Counted from the first letter of the stretch, positions 34,453 to 43,713 are shown. The stretch is DNA of 64,000 nt from an uncultured Muribaculaceae bacterium (GCA_947628305.1 CANQZG010000006.1:1-64000); one strand, 5' to 3'. The notes: a model not told the origin generated them from the letters alone. Program-made: numbers and translations.

Positions 34453-35589
34453 CTATCTGTTGGAATACATTTCCTCGTAATAGCGTTCGTATGCGCCGGA
34501 GGTTATGTTGTCCATCCATTCCTGGTTATCGAGATACCAGCGGACAGTTTTCTCTATGCCTTCCTCAAATTGCAGGGAGGGTTCCCAGCCGAGCTCGCGT
34601 TGTAGTTTACGTGAGTCGATTGCGTATCGCAGGTCGTGTCCGGCACGGTCGGTGACGTATGTGATAAGGTCGAGAGACGCGCCTTCGGGATTGCCGAGGA
34701 TGCGGTCTACAGTCTTGATAATCACCTTTATTATGTCGATGTTCTTCCACTCGTTGAAACCTCCTATGTTATAGGTTTCGGCGATTTTGCCGTTGTGGAA
34801 TATTGTGTCTATTGCACGTGCATGGTCATCGACATATAGCCAGTCTCGTACATTCTCTCCCTTACCGTATACGGGAAGCGGTTTGCGATGGCGTATATTG
34901 TTGATGAACAGCGGAATCAGTTTTTCAGGGAACTGGTAAGGCCCGTAGTTATTGGAGCAGTTAGTTACGAGTGTGGGCATTCCGTAGGTGTCATGATAGG
35001 CGCGTACGAAATGGTCGCTTGAAGCCTTGGACGCGGAGTATGGGGAGTGGGGGTTGTATTTTGTCGTTTCAAGGAAGAACTCCTCGCCGTAAGCGTGATG
35101 ATGTTCGGCCGATGATGCAGCGGTCGTGAACGGTGACTCTATGCCTTCGGGGGCGGTAAGTTCGAGCGCACCGTATACCTCGTCGGTCGATATGTGATAG
35201 AACAGTTTGCCGTCATAGCCTTCCGGGAGTGATTCCCAGTATTCCTTTGCGGCCTGTAGCAGCGACAATGTCCCCATCACATTGGTGCGTGCGAATGTGA
35301 ACGGGTCTTTGATTGAACGGTCTACATGGCTTTCAGCTGCGAGATGTATGATGCCGTCGATATTGTGTTCCCGCATTACGCGCCGCATTTCCTCGATGTC
35401 CACAATGTCGGCCTTGATAAAGGTGTAGTTGGGTTTGTCCTCGATGTCCTTGAGGTTGGCGAGGTTGCCCGCGTAGGTAAGTTTGTCAATATTGATGATG
35501 TTGTAGTCGGGATACTTGTTGACAAACAGTCTCACGACATGGCTGCCGATAAATCCGGCCCCTCCTGTTATTATGATGTTACGTTTCAT
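34453..35589 (-). CDS. rfbB: dTDP-glucose 4,6-dehydratase
   Basis: A 378-residue short-chain dehydrogenase that turns dTDP-glucose into the 4-keto-6-deoxy sugar. NAD-binding GGAGFIGSHVVRLF (9-22), the HLAAESHVDRSI loop, the STDEVYGAL catalytic segment with Thr and Asp-Glu, and the YSASKASSDHFVRAY motif (Tyr and Lys). It is the last gene of the leftward dTDP-rhamnose cluster. Length is slightly over the usual because of an insert around residues 150-185 (FTTAASSAEHHHAYGEEFF), seen in Bacteroidetes versions. Confidence 0.95.
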   Translation of the reverse strand: MKRNIIITGGAGFIGSHVVRLFVNKYPDYNIINIDKLTYAGNLANLKDIEDKPNYTFIKADIVDIEEMRRVMREHNIDGIIHLAAESHVDRSIKDPFTFARTNVMGTLSLLQAAKEYWESLPEGYDGKLFYHISTDEVYGALELTAPEGIESPFTTAASSAEHHHAYGEEFFLETTKYNPHSPYSASKASSDHFVRAYHDTYGMPTLVTNCSNNYGPYQFPEKLIPLFINNIRHRKPLPVYGKGENVRDWLYVDDHARAIDTIFHNGKIAETYNIGGFNEWKNIDIIKVIIKTVDRILGNPEGASLDLITYVTDRAGHDLRYAIDSRKLQRELGWEPSLQFEEGIEKTVRWYLDNQEWMDNITSGAYERYYEEMYSNR

Positions 35590-35604
35590 CGTCTCGATAT
35601 ATTT

Positions 35605-36312
35605 TCATTTATAAACTATTATATTGTCGTCAAGGTCGTGCCACACGCCCTCTACCTTTACTTTAATCGGTGTGTCGTTGCATATTAAAGAGTAGGGCTT
35701 TAAATCGACCGCCCTGACAAGGGCGGTGTCGGCGCCGACAACACAGCTGTGGGGTATTGTCACATTCTTATAAATCTTGCATCCGTTGGCAATCCAGCAG
35801 TCGTGTCCGATGCTGATAGGGCCGTATCCGATGCCTCGTTTATGGCCGGAGATATTTTTCAACAAATGGAAATCGGTGTCGGAGAACATGCAGTTCCACC
35901 CAACGAGTACTCGGCGGTCAAATGAGATGCTGTTGTAGCATGCGACCCTGAACCCGCATGTGGCTGAAAAATGTTTGCCGAATGTGAGTGTGCCTGTCTC
36001 GTTCACCGATATCGCCGAATCATTGCCGATTCGTGCGTCGCCATTGAATATTATTTTACCCCTGTTGCTGAACACGATGCCGTTGTTAGGGTAAATGCCG
36101 ACAGTGTATGCTCCGAGTATTATCATGCCGAATCTTATCGGGCCTTCGATTGTCACGGTGCCTTTGCATGAATCCAGCTTAGGCTTATAGGTCAATATGG
36201 GTAGTTTTACAGCCTGTCTGAACGGTAAATAATGGAAGTTTAGATAGATTGATGACGGTAATGAACGCAGTATCCATCTATTCCTCCATAATTTATTTAA
36301 TATTGAAGGCAT
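35605..36312 (-). CDS. Hexapeptide-repeat acyltransferase
   Basis: A 235-residue protein whose C-terminal half is a left-handed beta-helix of the WbbJ/LacA type: GPISIGHDCWIANGCKIYKNV and IPHSCVVGADTALVRAV. Such enzymes add acetyl groups to sugars of surface polysaccharides. The N-terminal part is a longer domain of beta-strand repeats (RFGMIILGAYTVGIYPNNG). It lies between rfbD and rfbB, 15 bases from rfbB, and so probably modifies a rhamnose-containing glycan. The acceptor is unknown. Confidence 0.8.
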   Translation of the reverse strand: MPSILNKLWRNRWILRSLPSSIYLNFHYLPFRQAVKLPILTYKPKLDSCKGTVTIEGPIRFGMIILGAYTVGIYPNNGIVFSNRGKIIFNGDARIGNDSAISVNETGTLTFGKHFSATCGFRVACYNSISFDRRVLVGWNCMFSDTDFHLLKNISGHKRGIGYGPISIGHDCWIANGCKIYKNVTIPHSCVVGADTALVRAVDLKPYSLICNDTPIKVKVEGVWHDLDDNIIVYK

Positions 36313-36319
36313 ATATCGC

Positions 36320-37204
36320 TTATTTCAAGTTGTTTATGCATACTTTTAATGAGTCTGTCCAATATGGGACTGTGATTCCAAATATCTCTTTGAACTTGGA
36401 CTTGTCAAGTACGGAATAGGAGGGGCGCACGACTTTTGACGGGAATTCATCGCTGTGGCAAGGCTGTATGTCACATGAGGTGTTTCCTGCGATTTCAGCG
36501 ATGATTTTGGTGAAGTCATACCATGAGCAAACCCCTTCATTGGAATAATGGTATACACCCTCGTTCCCATTGAAAAGGCGGTTCTCTATAATGTTGAAAA
36601 TGGCATCGGCGAGGTCCTGGGCGTATGTCGGGGTTCCGGCCTGGTCAAATACCACTTTCAACGCCGGTTTGGTAGATGTGAGATTCAGCATTGTCTTGAC
36701 GAAGTTTTTGCCATATTCACTGTAGAGCCAGGCTGTGCGGAAAATCAGAGCTTTCACGCCTGTCCCGGCGATTGCCTGTTCGCCGAGCAGCTTTGTGACA
36801 CCATATACGCCGGTGGGGTTGGTGGGCTCGTCCTCGGAACGCGGTGTGTTGCCCGTGTTGCCTCCGAATACATAGTCGGTCGAGACATGTATCAGCGTTC
36901 CGTCGTTACCTTTGACGGCCTCGGCGAGTATCTTGACGGCTTTTGCATTCAGCAGTTCGGCCATTTCGGCATCGTCCTCGGCACGGTCGACATTGGTGTA
37001 TGCCGCGCAGTTTACAATTATTTTCACGTCATTTTCCATGACTATGTGGGAGACAGCCTCAGCGTCGGTTATGTCGAGTTTGACGGTGTCTACACCGGGT
37101 ATATCGTTTACATCGGTGAAGATGTAATGGTCGGCTGAGGTTTCGGCCGCTTTGCGCAGCGATGTGCCGAGCTGGCCGTTTGCTCCTGTTACAAGAATAT
37201 TCAT
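36320..37204 (-). CDS. rfbD: dTDP-4-dehydrorhamnose reductase
   Basis: About 294 residues from ATG 37204. Marks: MNILVTGANGQLGTSLRKA (NAD(P)-binding), CAAYTNVDRAEDD, STDYVFGG, YGVTKLLGEQAI (Tyr and Lys), which identify RfbD. It reduces dTDP-4-dehydrorhamnose to dTDP-rhamnose, the last step. The frame extended to 37369 runs through rfbC and adds non-conserved residues. It is followed by the acetyltransferase gene after a few bases and preceded by rfbC. Confidence 0.95.
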   Translation of the reverse strand: MNILVTGANGQLGTSLRKAAETSADHYIFTDVNDIPGVDTVKLDITDAEAVSHIVMENDVKIIVNCAAYTNVDRAEDDAEMAELLNAKAVKILAEAVKGNDGTLIHVSTDYVFGGNTGNTPRSEDEPTNPTGVYGVTKLLGEQAIAGTGVKALIFRTAWLYSEYGKNFVKTMLNLTSTKPALKVVFDQAGTPTYAQDLADAIFNIIENRLFNGNEGVYHYSNEGVCSWYDFTKIIAEIAGNTSCDIQPCHSDEFPSKVVRPSYSVLDKSKFKEIFGITVPYWTDSLKVCINNLK

Positions 37205-37209
37205 TTTAA

Positions 37210-37764
37210 TCAATATTTGAATGGAGAGTCGAAGTCTTTCAGTAAGGGGTGTTTCGTGTCTTTCTCGCTTAGGATTGCGTCTTTGAGTGCGATACGCCAG
37301 TCGATACCGAGGGAGGTGTCGGTTATCGAGATTCCACCGTCGGCCTGAGGGGCATAGTAGTTGTCGCACTTGTATTGGAACACAGCGGTGTCGCTGAGGA
37401 CTGCGAACCCGTGGGCTAAGCCACGGGGAATGAAGAATTGCCGGTGGTTCTCCTCGGTCAGTTCTACGGCGACATGGCGGCCGTAGGTGGGCGAGCCTTT
37501 GCGGATGTCAACCGCTACATCAAGGACTGCGCCACGCACGCATCTCACTAATTTGGCTTGGGCGAACGGGGGACACTGGAAATGCAATCCGCGCATGACA
37601 CCACGTGTCGAGCAGCTTTCATTGTCCTGCATGAACTTTACAGGGCCGACTTTTTCGTTAAATTCCCGCTCGGAATAACTCTCGAAGAAATATCCACGGG
37701 CATCTTTGAATATGCGCGGCTCGATAATAACCACGCCATCTATTTCGGTTTTGATTACTTCCAT
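37210..37764 (-). CDS. rfbC: dTDP-4-dehydrorhamnose 3,5-epimerase
   Basis: A 184-residue cupin-like epimerase. Marks: PRIFKDARGYFFESYSEREF, MRGLHFQCPPFAQAKLVRC (active-site His), VLDVAVDIRKGSPTYG and QFFIPRGLAHGFAVLSD. It acts between RfbB and RfbD. It overlaps the acyltransferase gene by 10 bases at its start and is 5 bases before rfbD, so it is translated within the same operon. Confidence 0.95.
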   Translation of the reverse strand: MEVIKTEIDGVVIIEPRIFKDARGYFFESYSEREFNEKVGPVKFMQDNESCSTRGVMRGLHFQCPPFAQAKLVRCVRGAVLDVAVDIRKGSPTYGRHVAVELTEENHRQFFIPRGLAHGFAVLSDTAVFQYKCDNYYAPQADGGISITDTSLGIDWRIALKDAILSEKDTKHPLLKDFDSPFKY

Positions 37765-38795
37765 TTATTTAAATGTTTTAAGGCGTATGTTACAATTAAA
37801 TTATTAATCGGTTTTTGAATCTGGTCTATCAAGATGCTGAATGCAATGATTACCAAAGAAGAAATGATGATAATAGCCCAAATCCAATATCCTGACGTTG
37901 TCTGTAAATTATTTATAAATGGGTAGTAGACATCGGAACATAGGAGGGATGACTGAACCAGATATATGGCGAATGTCGATGATGCCAGCCGATTTATTAG
38001 ATTATTGTTTAGTTTTATGGTGGAGAAGAATGTGAATAATCCGATGGATGAGATAATTATTAAAGGATTGTTATAATAAGTCATTCTCCAGGCTAACTCG
38101 TTTTTCCCGGACATCCATAGGAGATACATTGTCAACCCGGTCAGAATCGCGGGTATCGCGTATAGGGCAATGGCTTTATTCCGGGAGAAACTGATGCCAT
38201 ATTTTTTAATATATCTTCCGATACAATACATAAGGATAAATTGGAAAAATGTATATCCGCTGGTATTGGTGCTCTCACCCCATATAAATCCAAGATAGCA
38301 ACTGATAAACAGCATTGTTCCCATGATGATATACAGATAATTCCTGTTGAATCTTTCAAATATATGGTTCAACGCCGGTGCAAAAATCATCAGATATAGA
38401 TAGTACGTCACAAACCAATAATAGGTGTGAGAGAAAATCATCAGACTGGAAACGGCCCGTCGGTAATTGCCCTCGGCGGCAAGGAATATTGTGTTAAAAA
38501 ATAAAGTATATAATATGATACAAACTACAAGGGTCAGGAATTTTTTTAAAGAAGGCTTTATGCCGAAATATCCTGAAATCAGGATAAAACAATTTACAGC
38601 GCAGATGCAAAGGCAGTTTAATATAGTAGCGACAGGTTGTTCTGCATGATTGAAATGCATGGGGAACTGGCCGTCAAACTGTAATCCAAGTCCTGATAAT
38701 CCCATCCCGAATACAATTGAATGATGTATTATAATCATGAGCATCAGGATGAGTCTTAACAACTCAAACGAGGAGTTTCGTGTGATTGCCTTCAT
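37755..38795 (-). CDS. Acyltransferase family 3 membrane protein
   Basis: A 346-residue membrane protein with about ten hydrophobic segments. The N-terminus NSSFELLRLILMLMIIIHHS carries the R-x-x-A/L-x-x-x-V-x-x-x-H pattern of acyltransferase family 3, with the His in MIIIHHSIVFG. These enzymes acetylate or succinylate surface polysaccharides. The gene is clearly richer in A+T than its rfb neighbours, which suggests separate origin. It sits between rfbA and rfbC with a 10-base overlap at the 3' end. Confidence 0.82.
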   Translation of the reverse strand: MKAITRNSSFELLRLILMLMIIIHHSIVFGMGLSGLGLQFDGQFPMHFNHAEQPVATILNCLCICAVNCFILISGYFGIKPSLKKFLTLVVCIILYTLFFNTIFLAAEGNYRRAVSSLMIFSHTYYWFVTYYLYLMIFAPALNHIFERFNRNYLYIIMGTMLFISCYLGFIWGESTNTSGYTFFQFILMYCIGRYIKKYGISFSRNKAIALYAIPAILTGLTMYLLWMSGKNELAWRMTYYNNPLIIISSIGLFTFFSTIKLNNNLINRLASSTFAIYLVQSSLLCSDVYYPFINNLQTTSGYWIWAIIIISSLVIIAFSILIDQIQKPINNLIVTYALKHLNKWK

Positions 38796-38809
38796 TGATT
38801 TGCCCGGGT

Positions 38810-39715
38810 TTAGTCAAGGTTGCGGCAGCCGGTGCGGTCGATTTCATCGATGACCTTGAGGAGGTATTGGCCGTACTGGTTTTTGAGCATCGGGCGGGCG
38901 AGTTCAAGCATACGTTCGCGTGAAATCCACCCTTGGCGGTAGGCGATGCCTTCAAGGCATGCGATTTTGAGACCCTGGCGTTTCTCAAGCACCTCGACAT
39001 AGATAGATGCCTCGGCGAGCGAGTCGTGTGTGCCTGTGTCGAGCCATGCGAAACCTCGCGGGAGCGTCTGCACTTTCAATTCCCCGTCTTTAAGAAACTC
39101 CTGGTTGACGGTGGTGATTTCAAGTTCTCCGCGCGCCGACGGCTTGATGCGCGCAGCGACATCAACCACTTTATTAGGATAGAAATAAAGGCCTACGACG
39201 GCGTAATTTGACTTGGGTTGTTCAGGTTTCTCTTCGATTGAAAGGCAGTTGCCTTCATCGTCAAACTCGGCGACGCCATATCGTTCCGGGTCATCGACCC
39301 AGTAGCCGAACACAGTGGCATTGCCGCGTTTTTCCGCGGTCTCGACCGATGATTTCAGGACTCCTGAAAACCCAGCACCGTGGAATATGTTGTCGCCAAG
39401 GACAAGACATACCGAGTCATCGCCGATGAACTCACGACCGATAATGAACGCTTGGGCGAGACCGTCGGGTGACGGCTGTTCAGCGTAAGTGAAATTGACA
39501 CCGTAATCACTTCCGTCGCCGAGCAATCGTTTGAATCCGGGTAAATCATACGGCGTGGATATGATGAGTATATCACGGATGCCGGCGAGCATCAGTGTTG
39601 AAATCGGGTAATAGACCATCGGTTTGTCAAAGACAGGGAGCATCTGCTTGCTGACCCCTTTGGTTATCGGGTAGAGACGTGTGCCCGACCCGCCGGCCAA
39701 TACAATTCCTTTCAT
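38810..39715 (-). CDS. rfbA: Glucose-1-phosphate thymidylyltransferase
   Basis: About 301 residues from ATG 39715. [18 protein letters not shown] is the nucleotide-binding start; [26 protein letters not shown] and [18 protein letters not shown] are also standard. It makes dTDP-glucose, the first step of the rhamnose path. It is the first gene of the leftward cluster. The frame extended to 39778 runs into the divergent promoter region and is rejected. Confidence 0.95.
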   Translation of the reverse strand: MKGIVLAGGSGTRLYPITKGVSKQMLPVFDKPMVYYPISTLMLAGIRDILIISTPYDLPGFKRLLGDGSDYGVNFTYAEQPSPDGLAQAFIIGREFIGDDSVCLVLGDNIFHGAGFSGVLKSSVETAEKRGNATVFGYWVDDPERYGVAEFDDEGNCLSIEEKPEQPKSNYAVVGLYFYPNKVVDVAARIKPSARGELEITTVNQEFLKDGELKVQTLPRGFAWLDTGTHDSLAEASIYVEVLEKRQGLKIACLEGIAYRQGWISRERMLELARPMLKNQYGQYLLKVIDEIDRTGCRNLD

Positions 39716-39731
39716 GTCAAGTGTTTTGTTT

Positions 39732-39762
39732 TTTGCAAAGTTACATACTTTTTCTATATTTG
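39732..39762 (+). promoter_or_regulatory. Promoter of the 270-aa exported-protein gene
   Basis: TTTG (39732-39735), 19 bases, TATATTTG (39755-39762) fit the Bacteroidetes consensus, 39 bases before the ATG at 39802. On the other strand CAAAGTTA at 39736-39743 gives TAACTTTG, a possible -7 element for rfbA, so the two promoters overlap. Confidence 0.65.
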
Positions 39763-39801
39763 TAAAATTAAAATCCAACCAATAAAAAACAACACTTACT
39801 T

Positions 39802-40614
39802 ATGCGCAATTATTTGATACTGTTTATGCTCGCGGTGGCATCGGTTGTCTCATACGGACAGGAGTTGAAGACCCCCGGAGATTCCCTGTCCTATTGTTAT
39901 GGATTTCTCTCGACGAGAGGGCTTATGGCCGGAGAGAACGACCTGATGCGTACGCCCGAAGATTTAAAGGAATATATCGCAGGTCTTGAGGAATCGGAAT
40001 TTAAACCGTCGTTGTCACAGGAACTTCTTGTCGGGAAGGATAATCCGTCATACGGGGTGGGGGCGATGCAGGCGATTTTCTTCCTGAATTCGCTTGAACA
40101 CAGCGACAGTGTCTCGGTCTCGATAGAGGATATGGTTGCGGGGTTGAATGATGGTGCCGGCGAAAACTTCGCCCGTATGGATACCGCCCGATGCTCTCGT
40201 TTCCTGAAGGAAAATCCTATTAAGAAGTTGATACTCCCCAATGATTCGGCCGCGTTCAGGACGGCCTCATACGCCTTGGGGATGCTCGCGTCTTATCCGC
40301 GGGATTTGGACAAATACCTTGCTGACATGGAATTGGATGGAAAGCCTGACCGTGTGATGTATGCCAAGGGCTACGCCGCCGGGCTCTCAAAGATGAAGGT
40401 TCCCACATCATCGCGAGAAATGGGTCGTCGTCTCGGGGACAGCGTCAATCAAGGGATGGATATGATTGGTGTTGAAATCGACAAAAAACTCTATATCGAG
40501 GGTGCAAAGGCGGGGGTGTGGCTCGCCGAGCCGTTAATTCCCTTTGATGACGCCGACCAATATGTCAACGATTTCTTTGAAAAATCGATTGTCGTCACGC
40601 AGAAAGAGGAATAA
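39802..40614 (+). CDS. Exported protein, possible FKBP N-terminal-like helical protein
   Basis: A 270-residue protein with a signal peptide (1-19, ending VVSYGQ). The mature part is helical with repeats of the form DSLSYCYGFLSTRGLM, SYGVGAMQAIFFLNSL and RTASYALGMLASYPRDL, which resembles the dimerisation domain of FKBP-type isomerases. The catalytic FKBP domain itself is absent. Function is unknown. It stands alone with its own promoter and is followed by a palindromic repeat at 40633-40654. Confidence 0.6.
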   Translation: MRNYLILFMLAVASVVSYGQELKTPGDSLSYCYGFLSTRGLMAGENDLMRTPEDLKEYIAGLEESEFKPSLSQELLVGKDNPSYGVGAMQAIFFLNSLEHSDSVSVSIEDMVAGLNDGAGENFARMDTARCSRFLKENPIKKLILPNDSAAFRTASYALGMLASYPRDLDKYLADMELDGKPDRVMYAKGYAAGLSKMKVPTSSREMGRRLGDSVNQGMDMIGVEIDKKLYIEGAKAGVWLAEPLIPFDDADQYVNDFFEKSIVVTQKEE

Positions 40615-40632
40615 CGGGCGAATGTTGTTTCA

Positions 40633-40660
40633 GGACGCGCTCGTTGGCGCGTCCCTACGA
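40633..40660. repeat. Single CGTTG-loop hairpin with CCCTACGA flank
   Basis: Arms of 8 bases (GGACGCGC / GCGCGTCC) around the loop TCGTTG, followed by CTACGA. It lies between convergent genes, just after the rightward stop at 40614 and before the leftward lipoprotein stop, where it may also act as a terminator. Confidence 0.75.
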
Positions 40661-40671
40661 TTTGAAATGCA

Positions 40672-41214
40672 TCATCGGATGTTTTTTTCGATTGTCAGGT
40701 CGGGGAAATATCGGTCGAGTTGTGACGGGGTGACGGTCACGGCACAGTTTCCCGATTCGATTGGCATGTTGACCTTAGGGGCGCATAGTATGACTCCGTT
40801 GAGGGCGACGGCGAGACGTTTCCCGACATTGTCAGCCGTTATTTTCTGCCACAGGGACGGGTCGGAGAAGCGGAATTCAATCTGAATCAGACTGCCGTAG
40901 CCTGAGAGTCCTCCGACTGCCGAGATTTTCACACGTTCTTTTAACAAGGGGGTGCGGTTATACGCCACAAGTTCACATTTTGTCGTGTCAGTGAACGACA
41001 TGAGCCATGCGTGTTTAATCTTCTCGCCAATGCCACGGCTGTTGAACTTGGCATTGATTTCTGTGGTGTCGGAAACCTCGTAGGCTGAATTCTGGAACGT
41101 TGGCATTACGGAGAACACCTCGACATCGGCGTAAGTGTCTTCATCGATTTTGTTGGATGAGTTTGCAACGCAGCTTGTCAGTATCAGCGAAATTAATAAA
41201 ACGGTCTTGAACAT
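40672..41214 (-). CDS. Lipoprotein with a SecD P1-head-like domain
   Basis: A 180-residue protein with a lipoprotein signal (Cys15 in LILTSCVANSS). Residues about 108-160 read QIEFRFSDPSLWQKITADNV then GKRLAVALNGVILCAPKVN and IESGNCAVT, close to the SecDF P1-head pattern (AENxGKRLAIVLDGxVxSAPxI..ISG). No transmembrane translocon part is present, so it is a stand-alone periplasmic or outer-membrane lipoprotein. The role is unknown. Confidence 0.7.
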   Translation of the reverse strand: MFKTVLLISLILTSCVANSSNKIDEDTYADVEVFSVMPTFQNSAYEVSDTTEINAKFNSRGIGEKIKHAWLMSFTDTTKCELVAYNRTPLLKERVKISAVGGLSGYGSLIQIEFRFSDPSLWQKITADNVGKRLAVALNGVILCAPKVNMPIESGNCAVTVTPSQLDRYFPDLTIEKNIR

Positions 41215-41287
41215 GTTTTTGAAAGGGAATTATCACTAAATTAATTATGAACAGTTACTTATTAGTGCAAATTTAGATAAAAAACTC

Positions 41288-41295
41288 TACTTTTG
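41288..41295 (+). promoter_or_regulatory. Possible -7 element for the 140-aa exported-protein gene
   Basis: TACTTTTG matches TAnnTTTG and ends 22 bases before the ATG at 41318. No good -33 element was seen. Confidence 0.4.
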
Positions 41296-41317
41296 TAGAA
41301 TAATACTATATAATGTC

Positions 41318-41740
41318 ATGAAAAAGTTATTGTTATCAATCGTTTTTGCTGTCGTGTCGATTATGTCGGTGTCGGCCGCCGGTTTTGATGTTGAGAAATG
41401 TAAGGAACTGCTCGCGGTCAGTGACTCTGTGGCCTTGAATGAGCGTCAATGTGCCGAGGCGTTCGCGCAGATAGAGTGCGTTCTTGGGATGTATGAGCGT
41501 TCGGTGGAGGAAATCTCCAAGATGACCACTTTGGACGCCCGCAAAGAGGCGGCTGACAGGTTCAACCATTCCCATAAGGATGAATACAACGCCTACCGCA
41601 GTCTATTGCGCCGGCTGATTTATCAGAATAAGGACGGAAAGCTGCCTGAAAGATATGCCGGACAATTGCAGAAGATGCGTGAACGCAACGGCTATGTCAA
41701 CTCGATGTACACCAAGTTCCGCAGCCGTCGCGAACTCTAA
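41318..41740 (+). CDS. Small exported helical protein
   Basis: A 140-residue protein with a signal peptide (1-21, ending SVSAAG). The rest is helical and charged (ECVLGMYERSVEEISKMTTL, FNHSHKDEYNAYRSLLRRL). No family is recognised. It lies 29 bases before the sulfatase gene in the same direction, so the two may share a transcript. Confidence 0.6.
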   Translation: MKKLLLSIVFAVVSIMSVSAAGFDVEKCKELLAVSDSVALNERQCAEAFAQIECVLGMYERSVEEISKMTTLDARKEAADRFNHSHKDEYNAYRSLLRRLIYQNKDGKLPERYAGQLQKMRERNGYVNSMYTKFRSRREL

Positions 41741-41769
41741 TTCCTAATTCCTCATTCCATTACCTTGCC

Positions 41770-43320
41770 ATGAAAAAGATAGCCTACAGTGTGTCGGTGA
41801 CGCTGTTATTGATGACCGCGTCTTGCTCGGGAGAGAAAAAGACAGGACAGAAGGGTGAACAACGCCCTAATGTCATTGTGATTCTTGCCGATGACCTTGG
41901 ATTCGGAGACGTGAGTTTCTATGGTTCAAAGACCATCTCAACCCCCAATCTTGACAGCCTCGCTGCGGGTGGAGTATGTTTCACCAACGCCTACGCGACA
42001 TCGGCGACATCGACACCGAGCCGTTATGCGTTGATGACGGGCATGTATCCATGGAAAAACAAGGATGCGAAGATTTTGCCCGGTGACGCACCGCTGATTA
42101 TCAATCCCGCGCAGTTCACCCTGCCGAAGATGATGCAGGAGGCCGGATACGCGACAGGCGCCATCGGTAAATGGCATCTCGGCATGGGTGACGGCAATGT
42201 CAACTGGAATGATACGATACGTCCCGGGGCTCGCGAAATCGGTTTTGACTACTCATGTATAATCGCGGCCACCAACGACCGTGTCCCCACGGTATATGTC
42301 GAGAACGGCGGGGTCGTCAACCTTGACCCGTCTGACCCGATTTCGGTCGATTATGACAAGAACTTTCCCGGAGAACCTACCGCAATCGACAATCCGGAAA
42401 TGTTGAAGATGCAATGGTCCCACGGGCATAATAATTCGATTGTGAACGGAATACCTCGCATCGGATACATGAAAGGTGGAAAGGCGGCACGATGGATTGA
42501 TGAGGATATGGCCGACTATTTTGTAGATAAAGTGAAAACGTTCTTACAGGATAATAAGGACAGGCCATTCTTCTTGTATTACGGACTGCATGAGCCACAT
42601 GTCCCGCGTGCTCCTCACAGCCGTTTCGTGGGCAAGACCGATATGGGGCCGCGAGGTGATGCCATAGTCGAGGCCGACTGGTGTGTCGGAGAGGTAATCA
42701 GCGAGTTGAGTAAACTCGGATTGCTTGAAAACACAATGATTATATTCAGTAGTGACAACGGGCCTGTCCTTAACGACGGTTATAAGGACGGTGCGCCCGA
42801 ACGTGTGGGTGACCATAAACCGGCCGGAGGTCTTCGTGGAGGGAAATATAGTCTTTTCGACGGTGGAACGCATGTACCGTTGTTTGTATATTGGAAAGGA
42901 AAGATTCAGCCGGTCAGGAGTGACGCTCTCGTGAGTCAGCTTGACCTGCTTGCTTCAATCGGCGACCTTGTCGGCGCGGAATATCCCGACTCCCTTGACA
43001 GCCGTCCTGCGCTTCCCACATTTATGGGACAGGACTTCACCGACCGTTCCGAACTGATTATCGAGTGTCAGGGCAAGCTTGGCATACGACAGGGTAACTA
43101 TGTGATGCTCCCGCCTTACACCGGCCCGAAGACCAACCTGACTGGTAATGAACTTGGAAACCTCGGCGAGTTTGGATTATTTGACCTCAAGAAAGACCCC
43201 GGGCAGCTCAACAACATTGCCCGTCAAGAGGTGGCGACGCTTGAGAAGATGAAAACCACGTTCTTTGACATCACCCGTGGCTATTACAGGGCTGAGGTTG
43301 AGGAGACGCCGCTGAAGTAG
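41770..43320 (+). CDS. Serine-type sulfatase lipoprotein
   Basis: A 516-residue sulfatase with a lipoprotein signal (Cys19 in LLLMTASCSGEK). Metal-binding ADDLGFGDV is near residues 40-48 (Asp41, Asp42). The signature is S-T-P-S-R, with Ser81 at the position turned into formylglycine; this serine form needs an anaerobic sulfatase maturase, and one is encoded at 55270. Other marks are GKWHLG and the SSDNGP segment. It would cleave sulfate esters from glycans; substrate is unknown. It lies outside the pair of inverted repeats that flank the SusCD block. Confidence 0.9.
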   Translation: MKKIAYSVSVTLLLMTASCSGEKKTGQKGEQRPNVIVILADDLGFGDVSFYGSKTISTPNLDSLAAGGVCFTNAYATSATSTPSRYALMTGMYPWKNKDAKILPGDAPLIINPAQFTLPKMMQEAGYATGAIGKWHLGMGDGNVNWNDTIRPGAREIGFDYSCIIAATNDRVPTVYVENGGVVNLDPSDPISVDYDKNFPGEPTAIDNPEMLKMQWSHGHNNSIVNGIPRIGYMKGGKAARWIDEDMADYFVDKVKTFLQDNKDRPFFLYYGLHEPHVPRAPHSRFVGKTDMGPRGDAIVEADWCVGEVISELSKLGLLENTMIIFSSDNGPVLNDGYKDGAPERVGDHKPAGGLRGGKYSLFDGGTHVPLFVYWKGKIQPVRSDALVSQLDLLASIGDLVGAEYPDSLDSRPALPTFMGQDFTDRSELIIECQGKLGIRQGNYVMLPPYTGPKTNLTGNELGNLGEFGLFDLKKDPGQLNNIARQEVATLEKMKTTFFDITRGYYRAEVEETPLK

Positions 43321-43389
43321 TGGAAAGAAATGGTAGGGACGCTTTTCAAAGCGTCCGCAGTCGGGCATCTTGTCAAGTTTAAGGTAAAA

Positions 43390-43538
43390 GGGTGTTGCAG
43401 AACTTGCATAACGACAACGTAGGGACGTGCCAACGTGCACGTCCTCTATTACAAATGGCTGACAGTCTGCAATTTCCTCGGACGCGTCCGTTGACGCGTC
43501 CCTACGATTTCTCATAAAACGTCAATTTTGCAACACAT
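43390..43538 (+). repeat. 149-bp paired-hairpin element, copy A (MITE-like)
   Basis: It starts GGGTGTTGCAGAA and ends TTTTGCAACACA, so its ends are inverted repeats. Inside are two hairpins, 43423-43444 (loop CAACGT) and 43480-43501 (loop CCGTTG), bounded by CGTAGGG and CCCTACG, with ATTACAAAT between them. Copy B at 56514-56662 is about 90 percent identical by eye in the opposite orientation. It has no coding capacity, as expected of a non-autonomous element. Confidence 0.8.
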
Positions 43539-43561
43539 CCACCTGTATCGTCTGTGTTTTC

Positions 43562-43581
43562 GGTGCGGGCATGCCCGCACC
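43562..43581. repeat. 20-bp perfect palindrome with CTACC flank
   Basis: GGTGCGGGCATGCCCGCACC is fully palindromic and is followed by CTACC. It has the same GTAGGG-type border as the hairpin family but no CGTTG loop, so it is probably a related, different subtype. Confidence 0.6.
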
Positions 43582-43713
43582 CTACCTCATCGGCAAAGAT
43601 GGTAATGTGGAGTTGCACGGCAAAACATCTCCGATGTTTTTCTATATGTTTGGTCGCTTTACCCCATATCGCGACTTCGCTTACGCTTGCCTTATATGGG
43701 GTTTCGGACGGTA

